Of a stretch of DNA of 64,000 nucleotides, positions 52,594 through 61,295 are shown one piece after another. Source of the DNA: Prevotella sp. tc2-28 (GTDB lineage: Bacteria; Bacteroidota; Bacteroidia; Bacteroidales; Bacteroidaceae); NCBI RefSeq assembly GCF_900107705.1, contig NZ_FNRE01000003.1, positions 62,001-126,000 of the forward strand, given 5' to 3'. The notes below the pieces were generated by a model, which searched no databases, was not told the origin of the DNA, and worked only from the letters and a program-made list of their open reading frames with translations. A program made the translations under genes and the position numbers. Numbering within the stretch: position 1 is the first letter of the stretch; every line of letters starts with the position of its first letter.

Positions 52594-53187
52594 ATGGCAA
52601 TGAAAGTAAAGGCAGTAGAGAAGCTACTGAAGTTTGACAAGAATTCTGCGGGTGTTTACCGCTATGTGATGTCGCCCGAGATGTACTCGAGCCTGAACCA
52701 GAAGAAGGTGATCAAGGAGGCTGCTCTCCGCAGTGGCGTAAGTCAGGGTGTGATGCAGGCCTGCTGGGACGCAGCTGGCGAGGTGATCAAGGCGTGGGCT
52801 ACCGAGGGTCACAGCGTGGCACTGCCCGGACTGGGTACCATGCGCTTCGGACTGCGCTCGAAGTCGGTAGAGGACGTGAACAAGGTGAAGACCGGTCTGA
52901 TTACCAGCCGACGCATCATCTTCACTCCCGACGTGGACCTGAAGGACGAGCTGAAGAATACCGCTATCGTCATCACCTGCTACGACCGCGACGGCAAGGA
53001 GGTGAAGCGCGTGACCAGCGACGACGAAGGCAACGTAGAGGATCCGGAGGATACTTCTAACGTTAACCCTAACGTTAACCCTAACCCTAACGATAACACT
53101 GGTGGGGACAACACTGGTGATAACGGGAACGGGAACGACGACGGTGGCGACAGCGGTAGCATCGTAGACGGCGTGGACGAAGGGTAA
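52594..53187 (+). CDS. HU-like DNA-binding protein with Asn/Asp/Gly-rich tail
   Basis: A 197-residue protein with an HU/IHF-like fold in residues 1-130: KVIKEAALRSGVSQGVMQAC forms the helical body and LPGLGTMRFGLRSKS the beta-arm base. It belongs to the longer Bacteroidales HU-like group found with smalltalk and amidase or M15 genes. From about residue 150 the tail is low-complexity Asn, Pro, Asp and Gly, encoded partly by AACCCT-like DNA repeats. The role is probably DNA bending at this locus; the acidic tail is of unknown use. Confidence 0.88.
   Translation: MAMKVKAVEKLLKFDKNSAGVYRYVMSPEMYSSLNQKKVIKEAALRSGVSQGVMQACWDAAGEVIKAWATEGHSVALPGLGTMRFGLRSKSVEDVNKVKTGLITSRRIIFTPDVDLKDELKNTAIVITCYDRDGKEVKRVTSDDEGNVEDPEDTSNVNPNVNPNPNDNTGGDNTGDNGNGNDDGGDSGSIVDGVDEG
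53057..53097 (+). repeat. AACCCT/AACGTT hexamer repeats inside the HU-like gene
   Basis: Six-base units of AACGTT and AACCCT alternate and encode NVNPNVNPNPN. The DNA looks like telomere repeats only by chance of Asn-Pro/Asn-Val coding. Confidence 0.8.
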
Positions 53188-53283
53188 CGTTAAGAGGTAA
53201 GAGGTAAGAAATAAACCGCAGATTACGCAGATTATACAGATTTCTCTCACCTCTCACCACTCACCTCTAAAAATTTTTAATCT

Positions 53284-53400
53284 ATGAAAAAAGAGACTTG
53301 GAAGACGATTCTGCAGTTCATTGTCAGTATTCTGACGGCTGCGCTGACGGCATTTGGGACGGCGAGTTGCATGGGACACGGTCCACTGGCGCTGCTTTAG
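53284..53400 (+). CDS. Smalltalk family small protein
   Basis: A 38-residue protein, MKKETWKTILQFIVSILTAA then LTAFGTASCMGH, matching the Bacteroidales smalltalk proteins: a Lys/Trp start (KKETWKT), one hydrophobic helix and a Cys after it (ASC). Such proteins sit between HU-like and amidase or peptidase genes. The helix plus Cys suggests a membrane or lipoprotein-like peptide; function is unknown. It begins 96 bases after the HU stop. Confidence 0.8.
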   Translation: MKKETWKTILQFIVSILTAALTAFGTASCMGHGPLALL

Positions 53401-53422
53401 GCGCACGGTGGTGACACAAGAG

Positions 53423-53455
53423 AAAGCGGGGCAACCTACGAGGCTGCTCCGCTTT
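53423..53455 (+). terminator. Hairpin after the smalltalk gene
   Basis: AAAGCGGGGCA and TGCTCCGCTTT pair with one mismatch over an 11-base loop. The T run is short, so strength is uncertain. Confidence 0.6.
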
Positions 53456-53500
53456 ATGTTACATATCACACCGTGCCGTATAATCTTAAGCTTTAATGGG

Positions 53501-53995
53501 TTAAAGTTCGGAATTGATTGAGGCTATCCATGCCTCAATGCGGGCATCGGTCTTGTCATCCTCGTTGATGTCGTCAAGGGGCAGACCGATAAACTTTCCG
53601 TCTATCACAGCCTCGGAATCGTCGAAGGTGTAGCCGTCGGTCTCGACAGCACCGATGAACTTGGCACCGCTGTTCTTGATGCCATTGTAGAGCTCGCCCA
53701 TGCCGCCCACGAAGGTGTCGCTGTAGGTTGAGCAGTCGCCACAGCCGAACAGGGCGATGGTCTTGCCATTGAGGTCTGCACCTTGCAAGGTCTTCAGACC
53801 GTCGTACCAGTCATCTTGCAATTCACCGGCGCCCCACGTTGAAGTGCCGAGAATCAGGTTTTGGTTGGCAGCTACCATATCGGCTGTCAGGTCCTGTACG
53901 TTCAGGGCATCACAGCCCAGTTTCGAGGCGATCTTCTCCGCGATGGCCTCGCAGGTTCCCGTCGAGGAACCATAGATTACAATTGTTGCGTTCAT
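53501..53995 (-). CDS. fldA: Flavodoxin
   Basis: A 164-residue FMN electron carrier. The phosphate loop is SSTGTCEAIAEKIA, the 50s loop is GTSTWGAGELQDDW, and the 90s loop is FGCGDCSTYSDTFVGGMGEL. Length is typical. It follows a DUF2023 gene by 25 bases; the two are commonly paired in Bacteroidetes, and flavodoxin often replaces ferredoxin when iron is short. Confidence 0.95.
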   Translation of the reverse strand: MNATIVIYGSSTGTCEAIAEKIASKLGCDALNVQDLTADMVAANQNLILGTSTWGAGELQDDWYDGLKTLQGADLNGKTIALFGCGDCSTYSDTFVGGMGELYNGIKNSGAKFIGAVETDGYTFDDSEAVIDGKFIGLPLDDINEDDKTDARIEAWIASINSEL

Positions 53996-54020
53996 TACTT
54001 ATCTATATTTATGTGGTTAA

Positions 54021-54401
54021 TTAATTACGACTGATGCACTGGCCGTCGCACTGGCCCTGACTTCTGCTCTTACGTTTACAAAAACGTTCACATTGTGCGC
54101 AGATGTTGTAGCCGAGCATCGCTCCGAGTATGAAATCTTCCTCTGGCGTAAGTTCGTTCAGTGGACGGGTGACGATGAGCCGGATAGCCTCCAGACATTC
54201 GCGCCGACCGAAATACACGTTAAGGTTCTGCTGTCCGGCAGGTTGCAACAGATATGGAATATCCTGGCTCTCCAGTCGCCGGATAGTCTGCTCACTGTAT
54301 TTCTTGTTACAGGTGAATAATACCATGTGGCGAACGCCCTTATGCAGTTCGTAGATGTGGTTCATCAGCACTTGAAGCGCTGTGGGATTTGCTGTTCTCA
54401 T
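54021..54401 (-). CDS. DUF2023 family protein
   Basis: A 126-residue protein resembling DUF2023, found next to flavodoxin genes. LQVLMNHIYELHKGVRHMVL is the conserved N-terminal helix, and GRRECLEAIRLIV and LTPEEDFILGAMLGYNICAQ follow; the C-terminus has a Cys-rich CAQCERFCKRKSRSQGQCDG that could bind metal. A longer frame to 54455 crosses a TAATTTTG -7 box, so I use the ATG at 54401. Confidence 0.85.
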   Translation of the reverse strand: MRTANPTALQVLMNHIYELHKGVRHMVLFTCNKKYSEQTIRRLESQDIPYLLQPAGQQNLNVYFGRRECLEAIRLIVTRPLNELTPEEDFILGAMLGYNICAQCERFCKRKSRSQGQCDGQCISRN

Positions 54402-54424
54402 TTTTATGGTTTTGATTTCGTGTG

Positions 54425-54432
54425 CAAAATTA
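54425..54432 (-). promoter_or_regulatory. -7 box of the DUF2023-flavodoxin operon
   Basis: Minus-strand TAATTTTG followed by CACACG, 23 bases before the ATG at 54401. Confidence 0.65.
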
Positions 54433-54455
54433 GAGAGAAATAACGAAGTGTGCAA

Positions 54456-54644
54456 TACCTAAAATGCAGTGTTTTAAGTACAGCACACCTGCCAAGTCCT
54501 GCAAAAGCAGATTAATCAAAAGTAGGTATTACCACATCGTGCCTGGCATCGTGTGACCTTTCCCAGGTATCCGAATTGTTTTTTGCGATTTCCTATTTTC
54601 ACAAGGCTTGCGAAACCATATTTTCGAAATTTCTTCGTCAAATA
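54456..54644. other. Intergenic region between flavodoxin operon and the AT-rich operon
   Basis: About 190 bases without a gene. A pair AATACCT (54454-54460) and AGGTATT (54523-54529) is self-complementary. No att site or terminator was recognised. Confidence 0.4.
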
Positions 54645-54676
54645 TTTGGAATTTATAAAATAAATCACTACTTTTG
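54645..54676 (+). promoter_or_regulatory. Promoter of the tubulin/actin/stator operon
   Basis: TTTG at 54645-54648, 20 bases, then TACTTTTG at 54669-54676, followed by CAAG. Transcription would begin near 54683. Confidence 0.75.
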
Positions 54677-54682
54677 CAAGTG

Positions 54683-55036
54683 ACTCAGTTAGTCCGCAAG
54701 GGCAAGAGGGTCAAGACATATTGGAAAAAAGGACGTTTACGAACGTTATCCTTAGAGTCTCAAATCTCGCAAATTTGAATCTTCATCTGAGGGAACGCAA
54801 CTGAAACGTCTGCGTTGGGTGTATTATACCCAGTCCACCTTATTATTCTCATACTAGGGTGGACGAACGTATATATATCACGGCGTGGGCTAACTCGAGT
54901 TGCTTATCTTGATGAAGGGGCAATGCGAGAGCCTGAGACTTGGGATAAGCGGTAAGTAGTGACTCCCACGTCTTTCATTTATAACCTAAAACAAAAAAGC
55001 CGAAACTTGGGAGGTCGATAGGTTGGCTGATGGCTG
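54683..55036 (+). ncRNA. Structured leader RNA or non-coding RNA ahead of the operon
   Basis: About 350 bases without a gene, rich in hairpins: GGACGTT/AACGTTATCC (54731-54751), AACGCA/TGCGTT (54794-54816), GGGTGT/ATACCC (54817-54831), GTCCACC/GGTGGAC (54833-54864) and TGGGA/TCCCA (about 54940-54967). GC content is higher than in the genes that follow. It could be a regulatory leader or an RNA that belongs to the system. I considered Rfam Bacteroidales-1 and 6S RNA but cannot assign it. Confidence 0.55.
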
Positions 55037-56290
55037 ATGAAAAAGAATAGCTTGACACTTGCTTTCCTATCTGTAATAGGACTTTTGTCTATCATGTTTT
55101 CTTCTTGCAGCAAAGTTAATTCCGTAGAAGACCCTCACTTCACAGAGGATGGTTTTTATCTTCCAGACTCTGATTCCAAACATGCTTTTGAACTTGTACA
55201 TCCAAACAAGATTAAGTATTATGTTGAGGTGTCTGGTAGTATGAATGGGTTCTTTAGGGCTAATCAACCAACCCAATTTAAGACGGATGTATGGGAAATT
55301 ATGAGTTATTTCTCTGCGCTTCCTTCAGAGGTTATAATCCTTACCAACAATGGTAGTACAGGTGTCAGAATGTCCATAGATAATTTTAGACAACAGATGA
55401 ATACGGGCTCGTTCATTTCTTCTGCATCAACTCAGGTTCCCATAATGCTTGCTTCAATTATCAATGATATTAAGCCAAGACAAGGCGAAGTGGCAGTTCT
55501 TATATCTGATATGAAATATAGCCCTGTTGGGGCTAATGCTCCTAAAGTCCTCATGGAGCAGTATAGCCCTGACGTGAGCAGAATCTTAGGAACATTCCAT
55601 AAGCCAGTTTGCCTGATAAGCGCTGTTTCGAACTACTTGGATAAAAAGACTGTAGTTAACGAATCTCCCTATTATTTTTTCCTAATAGGCAATGAGGGGG
55701 AGGTTGCGTACCTTCGTAATGCCATTTCAACGTTATTAGATAATAATCATCGTTTTATTGACAATATTGAGAGTGGTTTTGACTATGGAGCCCCAACATA
55801 TTCGTTTGGTATACCCGAATATTGCTATCAATTAGATGAAGAACCAGCATTTGTTGATTTTGATGAATCAGCAAGTGATACTTGTATTATTAATCTAAAA
55901 GTTGATTTGGCAAGATATCGTTGGTTGATTTCAGATTCTGCATGTTTTAAGAACGCATTCAAATGCAAGGCTCTTTACGGATCCAACGTAAGTGTTGGAA
56001 ATGTTAAGATTGAAGTCCAAAATATTACAGGAAAGAAACTTAATCGTACAGCTACAGCAATTGTACAGCTGAAATTATTTAATTTGACAATGGATTCTGA
56101 GGTGATTGAGTGGAGCCTTGAGCTGCCAGATTTGAACGTTGAGAAGTTTACACGATTTTTCGGTGCGTTAGGTGAAAATGATTATACCAAATCATATTCA
56201 ATAGAGAACTTTATTCAAGGTATATTCTACGGAGGTGTAATAAATAAAACATTGAAACCTAATTATATATTGATATCTAAAAACTCATAA
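55037..56290 (+). CDS. vWA-like lipoprotein, first gene of the stator operon
   Basis: A 417-residue lipoprotein (lipobox FSSC, Cys24) with a von Willebrand A-like fold from about residue 55 to 230. The MIDAS motif is recognisable but altered: E64-V-S66-G-S68 instead of D-x-S-x-S, a candidate Thr132, and D158 in VLISDMKYSP. The C-terminal part (about 280-400) is beta-rich. As a lipoprotein it should be anchored at a membrane face outside the cytoplasm, where it may bind a ligand or the stator. It starts an AT-rich, tightly packed operon; the next gene begins two bases later. Confidence 0.75.
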   Translation: MKKNSLTLAFLSVIGLLSIMFSSCSKVNSVEDPHFTEDGFYLPDSDSKHAFELVHPNKIKYYVEVSGSMNGFFRANQPTQFKTDVWEIMSYFSALPSEVIILTNNGSTGVRMSIDNFRQQMNTGSFISSASTQVPIMLASIINDIKPRQGEVAVLISDMKYSPVGANAPKVLMEQYSPDVSRILGTFHKPVCLISAVSNYLDKKTVVNESPYYFFLIGNEGEVAYLRNAISTLLDNNHRFIDNIESGFDYGAPTYSFGIPEYCYQLDEEPAFVDFDESASDTCIINLKVDLARYRWLISDSACFKNAFKCKALYGSNVSVGNVKIEVQNITGKKLNRTATAIVQLKLFNLTMDSEVIEWSLELPDLNVEKFTRFFGALGENDYTKSYSIENFIQGIFYGGVINKTLKPNYILISKNS

Positions 56291-56292
56291 AT

Positions 56293-56736
56293 ATGAAATT
56301 AATGAAATTGTACAGTTGGATTGCTGGCTCATTAGCAGACTTTACAAGACCGTTTAGAGATAACGAGGCTATGTATAAGCAGGCTAGAGCTTTTTGGGGT
56401 AAGTTGGAGAATTATTCTATGATTATTTTCTTGATTTGTCTCTTTTTAGGTATTGCTCTAGCATGTTACTATTATAAGCCTTACAATAATAGCCCTGGTA
56501 GGCATTATAAGCTAAATCATTGGCTTGTCTTTTTGCTTATAACCGTTGTCTTGACTTTCTTAGTCACATTAGGTTTTGAATACTTTGCAGTACCACCCAA
56601 AATAACAGATTCGTTTGGATTAGAAGCAAAGATAGCTCTTGGCAATGCCATATATGCGGCAATTGTCTTTTTTGTGACATCGGTTGCATGGTGTAATATC
56701 GGCTCAACCAATGCATGTAGGATTTTTAAATTTTAG
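56293..56736 (+). CDS. Small three-helix membrane protein
   Basis: A 147-residue protein with three hydrophobic segments (about 42-60, 76-96 and 112-134) and a basic, cytoplasmic-looking N-terminus with FTRPFRDNEAMYKQARAFWG. I do not recognise a family. It lies between the vWA lipoprotein and the tubulin-like gene, with gaps of two and six bases, so it could link the periplasmic sensor with the cytoplasmic NTPases. Confidence 0.65.
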   Translation: MKLMKLYSWIAGSLADFTRPFRDNEAMYKQARAFWGKLENYSMIIFLICLFLGIALACYYYKPYNNSPGRHYKLNHWLVFLLITVVLTFLVTLGFEYFAVPPKITDSFGLEAKIALGNAIYAAIVFFVTSVAWCNIGSTNACRIFKF

Positions 56737-56742
56737 TCAGAC

Positions 56743-58140
56743 ATGAAGAAAGTATTTGTTTTTTGCATAGGAGGAACTGGCATTCGAGTTATGAAAAGCG
56801 TAACGATGCTGATGGCCAGTGGTATGAGTACGAATGGCTTTACTGTTGTCCCCATTATCATAGATCCTCATTTAGATTTGGAAGAAAAGAAAAACCTCCA
56901 TTCATTGATTGAACATTACGAAAAGATATACAAAGAATCCATTAACAATGGAACTTCGACATTAAATCCTTTAGATGGATTCTTTAATTCTGAAATTCAG
57001 ACTATAGGAGAGATCAATAATCAGCTCAATGACACTTATCAGTCCGTCGGTACCAATGAAAAGTTTCGGTCATATATTAACCTTTCAAGTTTAGGAACTG
57101 GCGATATCAACAATTTCTTAGTAGAAACACTTTTCTCAACAAAAAGCCTGAATAACCCTCTGTCTGTCGGTTTTAAAGGGAATCCAAACGTTGGAACTGT
57201 CGTTCTTGGTGAAATGATAGAAAAAGCGGATTGGTTCAAAGCCTTTAAAATACATTGCGAGAAAGACGACAGGGTGTTTATCATTAGTTCTATTTTTGGT
57301 GGAACAGGTGCTTCAGGTTTCCCACTATTAGAAAAGAAAATTCGAAATGCTTCTCAGCAACCTGCAGTTAAGAATGTATTAATGGGGGCAGTTACGGTGT
57401 TACCATATTATGGATTGAAAGATCCCACTACTACAGGAAGTGATATTGATAGTTCAAATTTTTATACCAAGACAAAAGCCGCGTTGGCATATTACGACAA
57501 GAATATAGAATCGAACTACCTCTATTATATAGGAGAGAAGTCTCTGCGTCAGGTATATGAAAACGACGAGGCAAAACAAGAGGATACGGCAAACTTTATA
57601 GAACTTATCGCAGCATCTGCTTTATTTGACTTTTTAAAGAGAGAACGTCCAAATAGGCAACAATTCTTGTCAAGAGCCATTGAAGATGATAAGGAATCCA
57701 TGTCATTAAAATCATTAGGAAATGGTTATAATGACATTGTGAAATGTGTTGCAGACTATATGCTTCTGCGTCATTTGATAAACGACATTCCTAATGAGCC
57801 ATTCTTCCCTTTGAAAAAGAATAGAGGTTTCGACGCAAGTTTCTATAAGGACCAGTCTTTCCAAAATCTGAAAAGTTTTACTGATACCTATTTTAAATGG
57901 TATCACGAACTTTCTAATAATAAGAGAGCTTTTGCACCATTGCATTATGACAATCCCAAACAAATGTCAGGTTGGATTAAAAACTTGGAAATTGATGCAA
58001 AAGACGATTCTTATTATCTGCTTGAGATGATTAAAGCAAGTAATGCATATAACGAGAAAGACCATAGTAATAAGTTCAGGTTCTTCTTGCAGTTTGCTTA
58101 TGATGCCATTAACTATTACACTAAAAAATTGGAGAAGTGA
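56743..58140 (+). CDS. Tubulin/FtsZ-superfamily GTPase-like protein
   Basis: A 465-residue protein with tubulin-superfamily features. A Rossmann-type start has FCIGGTGIRVMKSV (Gly10-Gly13), like the T1 loop. The tubulin signature (GGGTGSG in FtsZ) appears as IFGGTGASGFP with Gly186-Gly192. Of described families, the tubulin-like Tubulin_2 group (PF13809) is the best guess. No signal peptide or membrane segment is seen, so it is cytoplasmic. It could bind GTP and polymerise or switch. Its end overlaps the next reading frame. It is not FtsZ: the FtsZ signatures and length differ. Confidence 0.72.
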   Translation: MKKVFVFCIGGTGIRVMKSVTMLMASGMSTNGFTVVPIIIDPHLDLEEKKNLHSLIEHYEKIYKESINNGTSTLNPLDGFFNSEIQTIGEINNQLNDTYQSVGTNEKFRSYINLSSLGTGDINNFLVETLFSTKSLNNPLSVGFKGNPNVGTVVLGEMIEKADWFKAFKIHCEKDDRVFIISSIFGGTGASGFPLLEKKIRNASQQPAVKNVLMGAVTVLPYYGLKDPTTTGSDIDSSNFYTKTKAALAYYDKNIESNYLYYIGEKSLRQVYENDEAKQEDTANFIELIAASALFDFLKRERPNRQQFLSRAIEDDKESMSLKSLGNGYNDIVKCVADYMLLRHLINDIPNEPFFPLKKNRGFDASFYKDQSFQNLKSFTDTYFKWYHELSNNKRAFAPLHYDNPKQMSGWIKNLEIDAKDDSYYLLEMIKASNAYNEKDHSNKFRFFLQFAYDAINYYTKKLEK

Positions 58141-58142
58141 TT

Positions 58143-61100
58143 ATGTCAAGAATAGATCTAAATATCGTTGATCGTGGTGCAGAAGGTACCATTTGGACTG
58201 CAGAAGATATAGCATTAACAGCAGACAGTCTAGACAAAGTCGTTGAGCAAAAGACGGATAACTGTGCAGCTCTGAATTCCCTACCCACCCCATTTGCTCG
58301 TTTTTTTGTGGCACGTGAAGCATTTAGACGTGTCATGGAAGAAAATATGGATAAGGACAAAGAGGCGGGTTTAGCTTATACGCAAATGGTTTCAGACATC
58401 CTTGATGTGTATGAATTACTATTCAATTTGAAGTATCATAAAAATAACACTTGGAAAAATGGTGAAAAAATAGAAATAAGAGAATGGGACTTCAAAGAGA
58501 ATCTGGAGATTATTAAGGAGAAAATGCCTATCCTTTATAACTCTGTTGTAGCATACTACCCAACAGATATCGTTGATGAAAAGCTGTATTTTCTAGTTTA
58601 TACCGAAAATGGCAGAGAAATGTTGTTGGCATGTAGTTCGCCCATGACAGGTTTTGTTACTCCACCTGATCTTGACAAGATGACAATCGAAAAAGATGGA
58701 GTCAAGTCGCAGGCTTTTGTGGGTGAACAATATAAGAATCTTTGTATTCGGAGAAAATCGGGTGGGCAATACTTCTCTGACACCAAGTCTTTTATGGAGC
58801 GTGATGTTGATTTCAAAAACTATATGCACAACATTCTTTTTGGAACGGGTAACATAGATTCACGCTTTAAAACAATCAAAGACTTTATTAGAAGTTTCAA
58901 GGATAAGGACAATACGATTCGCAACGACAAAAACCCAAGAACAACATCGGTAAAGACCGACCAGAATGATGATTTAATAATCAATGGACTGAATATCAGA
59001 CAATTAGACGAGATAGACGTAAATTCTTACTTTACTGACAATCTGATACGTATTCCATATCGCATCTCGAAAGATACTTTCTTGGGAGTAACATATCAAA
59101 ATGATTCAGCTGATCGTGATTATGACTATCTGATGCCCTTTAAGAGCGACGTTGTTAACCTGTTCCCAAATGGGGCAATTGATGCTGATATTCATATAAA
59201 TCGAAACTCAGTCACTGCTTTCTTACGTTACAATGGCAAAGAATACGAAAAGGAGTATGCTTTTAATCCATTCCGTGAAGGACAAGGTCAGATTGTTGAT
59301 TTGAAGAAAGCGAAGATAAGTTTTGACCTTGGGCTATTCCCCAACATACTATCTTATAAAGAACAAGAGAATAATTACTTCAAAGTTCTTGTAGTTGCTG
59401 CAGATGAAGATCCAGAAGCTCCACATTTCAATATTGACCAGATATCTCTTTCATTCTTCAAGAATGGAACTTATATAGGAGAGGTTGAGCCAGAATTGGG
59501 TGCTAGTTATGGCACCTTGCCTGCAGTGGTACGTTCTAGGCAGAAGACTGACTTGGAAGAAAGTGGAACAAAGTTTTATGAACTATTCAATACTTCTTTC
59601 GATTTGATAGAGGTTACTGTCTTAGGTGATACAGGACTTCTACGTCCTGTATGGCAAACCAGTCAGGCAACAGATGTTACATTCACATATGCTGTAGACT
59701 TAGGTACATCCAATACATTTATGTCAAGATGTAAGAACGATGCTAACGGACAGCCAGACCTTGGTAGAAAGCCAGAACTCTTTAAGATGGAGCGACCAAT
59801 GGTCTCCTTCATGCATGAGGTTCCTAATAATGATCAGTTCTCATTAGCAAGTAGAATAGAAGATTCAGTTTTCGCAAAGGCAAAGAAAAAGATTAAGACA
59901 GAGTTCTTGCCAGCTATTATTGATGGTGATTATTATAAGTTCCCAATTCGTACAGCTCTTTGCGGAATTCATAATAAGTCTCAAAAGCCTAGATTGTTTG
60001 ATAACCACAATATCGCTTTCTTTTATGAGCGCATAATGGCAAATGATGATCAAGATGTCCATACTGACATTAAATGGGACAAGAACGAAGATCTGTTGCG
60101 CATTTTTGTTCGAGAATTATTGTTGATTATCAAATGTGATATATTGCAACGTAATGGTGACTTGGACCGTACAAAGTTAATTTGGTTCAGTCCATTAAGT
60201 TTCTCTGGCAATGAAAAGGCTATATATAATGATATATGGACATCAGAGCCAAAGAATATCCTATTTATTGAGCCTAATCAAATCAGACAGTATTCAGAAT
60301 CTGAGGCTCCTTATTATTATTATAAGAAGAAGGATTACATTAAGGATTCTGAAGCTGTAACGGTAATTGATATTGGTGGTGGATCCACTGATTTTGTCTA
60401 TTTCAGAGACAACCAACCTGTCGTGGCTAATTCTGTTCACTTTGGTTGTGATGTACTTTGGGAAAATGGATTTATTGAATTCCAAAATGAGCGTGAGAAT
60501 GGCATATATAAGAAATATGCTGAAAATCTTCGTTTTGAAAGAAAAGATCTTGAAGAACTAAATGATTGCTTTAAAAGAGTGGATAGTTTGAAAACAAAAG
60601 ACATCATTAACTTTTGGTTAAGTAACCATGAATATTGCAATATCACAAAATTCTTAAGGGATGATTTTAAGCCTGTCTTTATTTATCATCTCACCTCCAT
60701 ACTATATTACATGGCTAGTATGTATAAAGATAATCATCTAAAAACCCCACGCACGGTAGTATTTAGCGGAAATGGAAGTAAGTATATCGATAATTTTATC
60801 TCGTCAGATTCCAAAGTGCTCAAGAATATCATAGACTTGATATTCGAACGTGTATTTGGAGAAAAGTCAGATGTTAATTTGAAACTTCCAGAAGAGCGTA
60901 AAGAATCAACTTGTTATGGAGGCTTGTATCGTAATCCTAATGAAGAAAATGTAAGAGACATTGTATATCAAGGAGATTCTTCTAGAAAATATCAGAAGGT
61001 TAGTGACATAAATGATAATTTTGACTCACTAAAATCTATTCTGTTAAAAAAATATGAGGAACTCAATATGCTTTATAAGTCTGTCCTTGACCTGTTAAAG

Positions 61101-61292
61101 CAAGAGCGCATCATTGATGGTACTGCTGATACAACGAAGTATACCAGAGAGGCCCAAAAGGATATGGGTACACCGCTTACTACATATTACAAGTCTCAGG
61201 TCAAGGAAAAGTATGGCGAAGAAGTGTTCTATAATGACTCTGTATTCTTCCTTCCTGTAATTAATCGCATATTTGAATTGACAAAGATTTAA
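58143..61292 (+). CDS. Large protein with an actin/Hsp70-type ATPase domain (SrfB-like)
   Basis: A 1049-residue cytoplasmic protein. The N-terminal 500 residues match nothing I recognise. From about 510 an ASKHA (actin/Hsp70/sugar kinase) ATPase domain is visible: phosphate-1 DLGTSNT (Asp519), phosphate-2 DIGGGSTDF (Asp743) and the adenosine motif FSGNGSKY (874-881). The size and arrangement recall the virulence-factor SrfB group. A GTG at 58137 overlaps the tubulin-like stop and is an alternative start; ATG 58143 has GGAG eight bases ahead. Together with the tubulin-like gene the operon holds both cytoskeletal folds. Confidence 0.72.
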   Translation: MSRIDLNIVDRGAEGTIWTAEDIALTADSLDKVVEQKTDNCAALNSLPTPFARFFVAREAFRRVMEENMDKDKEAGLAYTQMVSDILDVYELLFNLKYHKNNTWKNGEKIEIREWDFKENLEIIKEKMPILYNSVVAYYPTDIVDEKLYFLVYTENGREMLLACSSPMTGFVTPPDLDKMTIEKDGVKSQAFVGEQYKNLCIRRKSGGQYFSDTKSFMERDVDFKNYMHNILFGTGNIDSRFKTIKDFIRSFKDKDNTIRNDKNPRTTSVKTDQNDDLIINGLNIRQLDEIDVNSYFTDNLIRIPYRISKDTFLGVTYQNDSADRDYDYLMPFKSDVVNLFPNGAIDADIHINRNSVTAFLRYNGKEYEKEYAFNPFREGQGQIVDLKKAKISFDLGLFPNILSYKEQENNYFKVLVVAADEDPEAPHFNIDQISLSFFKNGTYIGEVEPELGASYGTLPAVVRSRQKTDLEESGTKFYELFNTSFDLIEVTVLGDTGLLRPVWQTSQATDVTFTYAVDLGTSNTFMSRCKNDANGQPDLGRKPELFKMERPMVSFMHEVPNNDQFSLASRIEDSVFAKAKKKIKTEFLPAIIDGDYYKFPIRTALCGIHNKSQKPRLFDNHNIAFFYERIMANDDQDVHTDIKWDKNEDLLRIFVRELLLIIKCDILQRNGDLDRTKLIWFSPLSFSGNEKAIYNDIWTSEPKNILFIEPNQIRQYSESEAPYYYYKKKDYIKDSEAVTVIDIGGGSTDFVYFRDNQPVVANSVHFGCDVLWENGFIEFQNERENGIYKKYAENLRFERKDLEELNDCFKRVDSLKTKDIINFWLSNHEYCNITKFLRDDFKPVFIYHLTSILYYMASMYKDNHLKTPRTVVFSGNGSKYIDNFISSDSKVLKNIIDLIFERVFGEKSDVNLKLPEERKESTCYGGLYRNPNEENVRDIVYQGDSSRKYQKVSDINDNFDSLKSILLKKYEELNMLYKSVLDLLKQERIIDGTADTTKYTREAQKDMGTPLTTYYKSQVKEKYGEEVFYNDSVFFLPVINRIFELTKI

Positions 61293-61295
61293 GTC

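Noticed and set aside
53057..53097. Telomere-like AACCCT repeats
   Set aside because: They are in frame inside the HU-like gene and encode Asn-Pro/Asn-Val units, so they are coding repeats rather than a chromosome end.
54683..55036. Retron or tRNA-like RNA
   Set aside because: No reverse transcriptase gene is nearby and no cloverleaf or acceptor stem was found; I keep it only as a structured leader.
56743..58140. FtsZ
   Set aside because: Only the GGTG-type loop is shared. The N-terminus, length and neighbours do not match the division gene, which normally lies beside ftsA and ftsQ.
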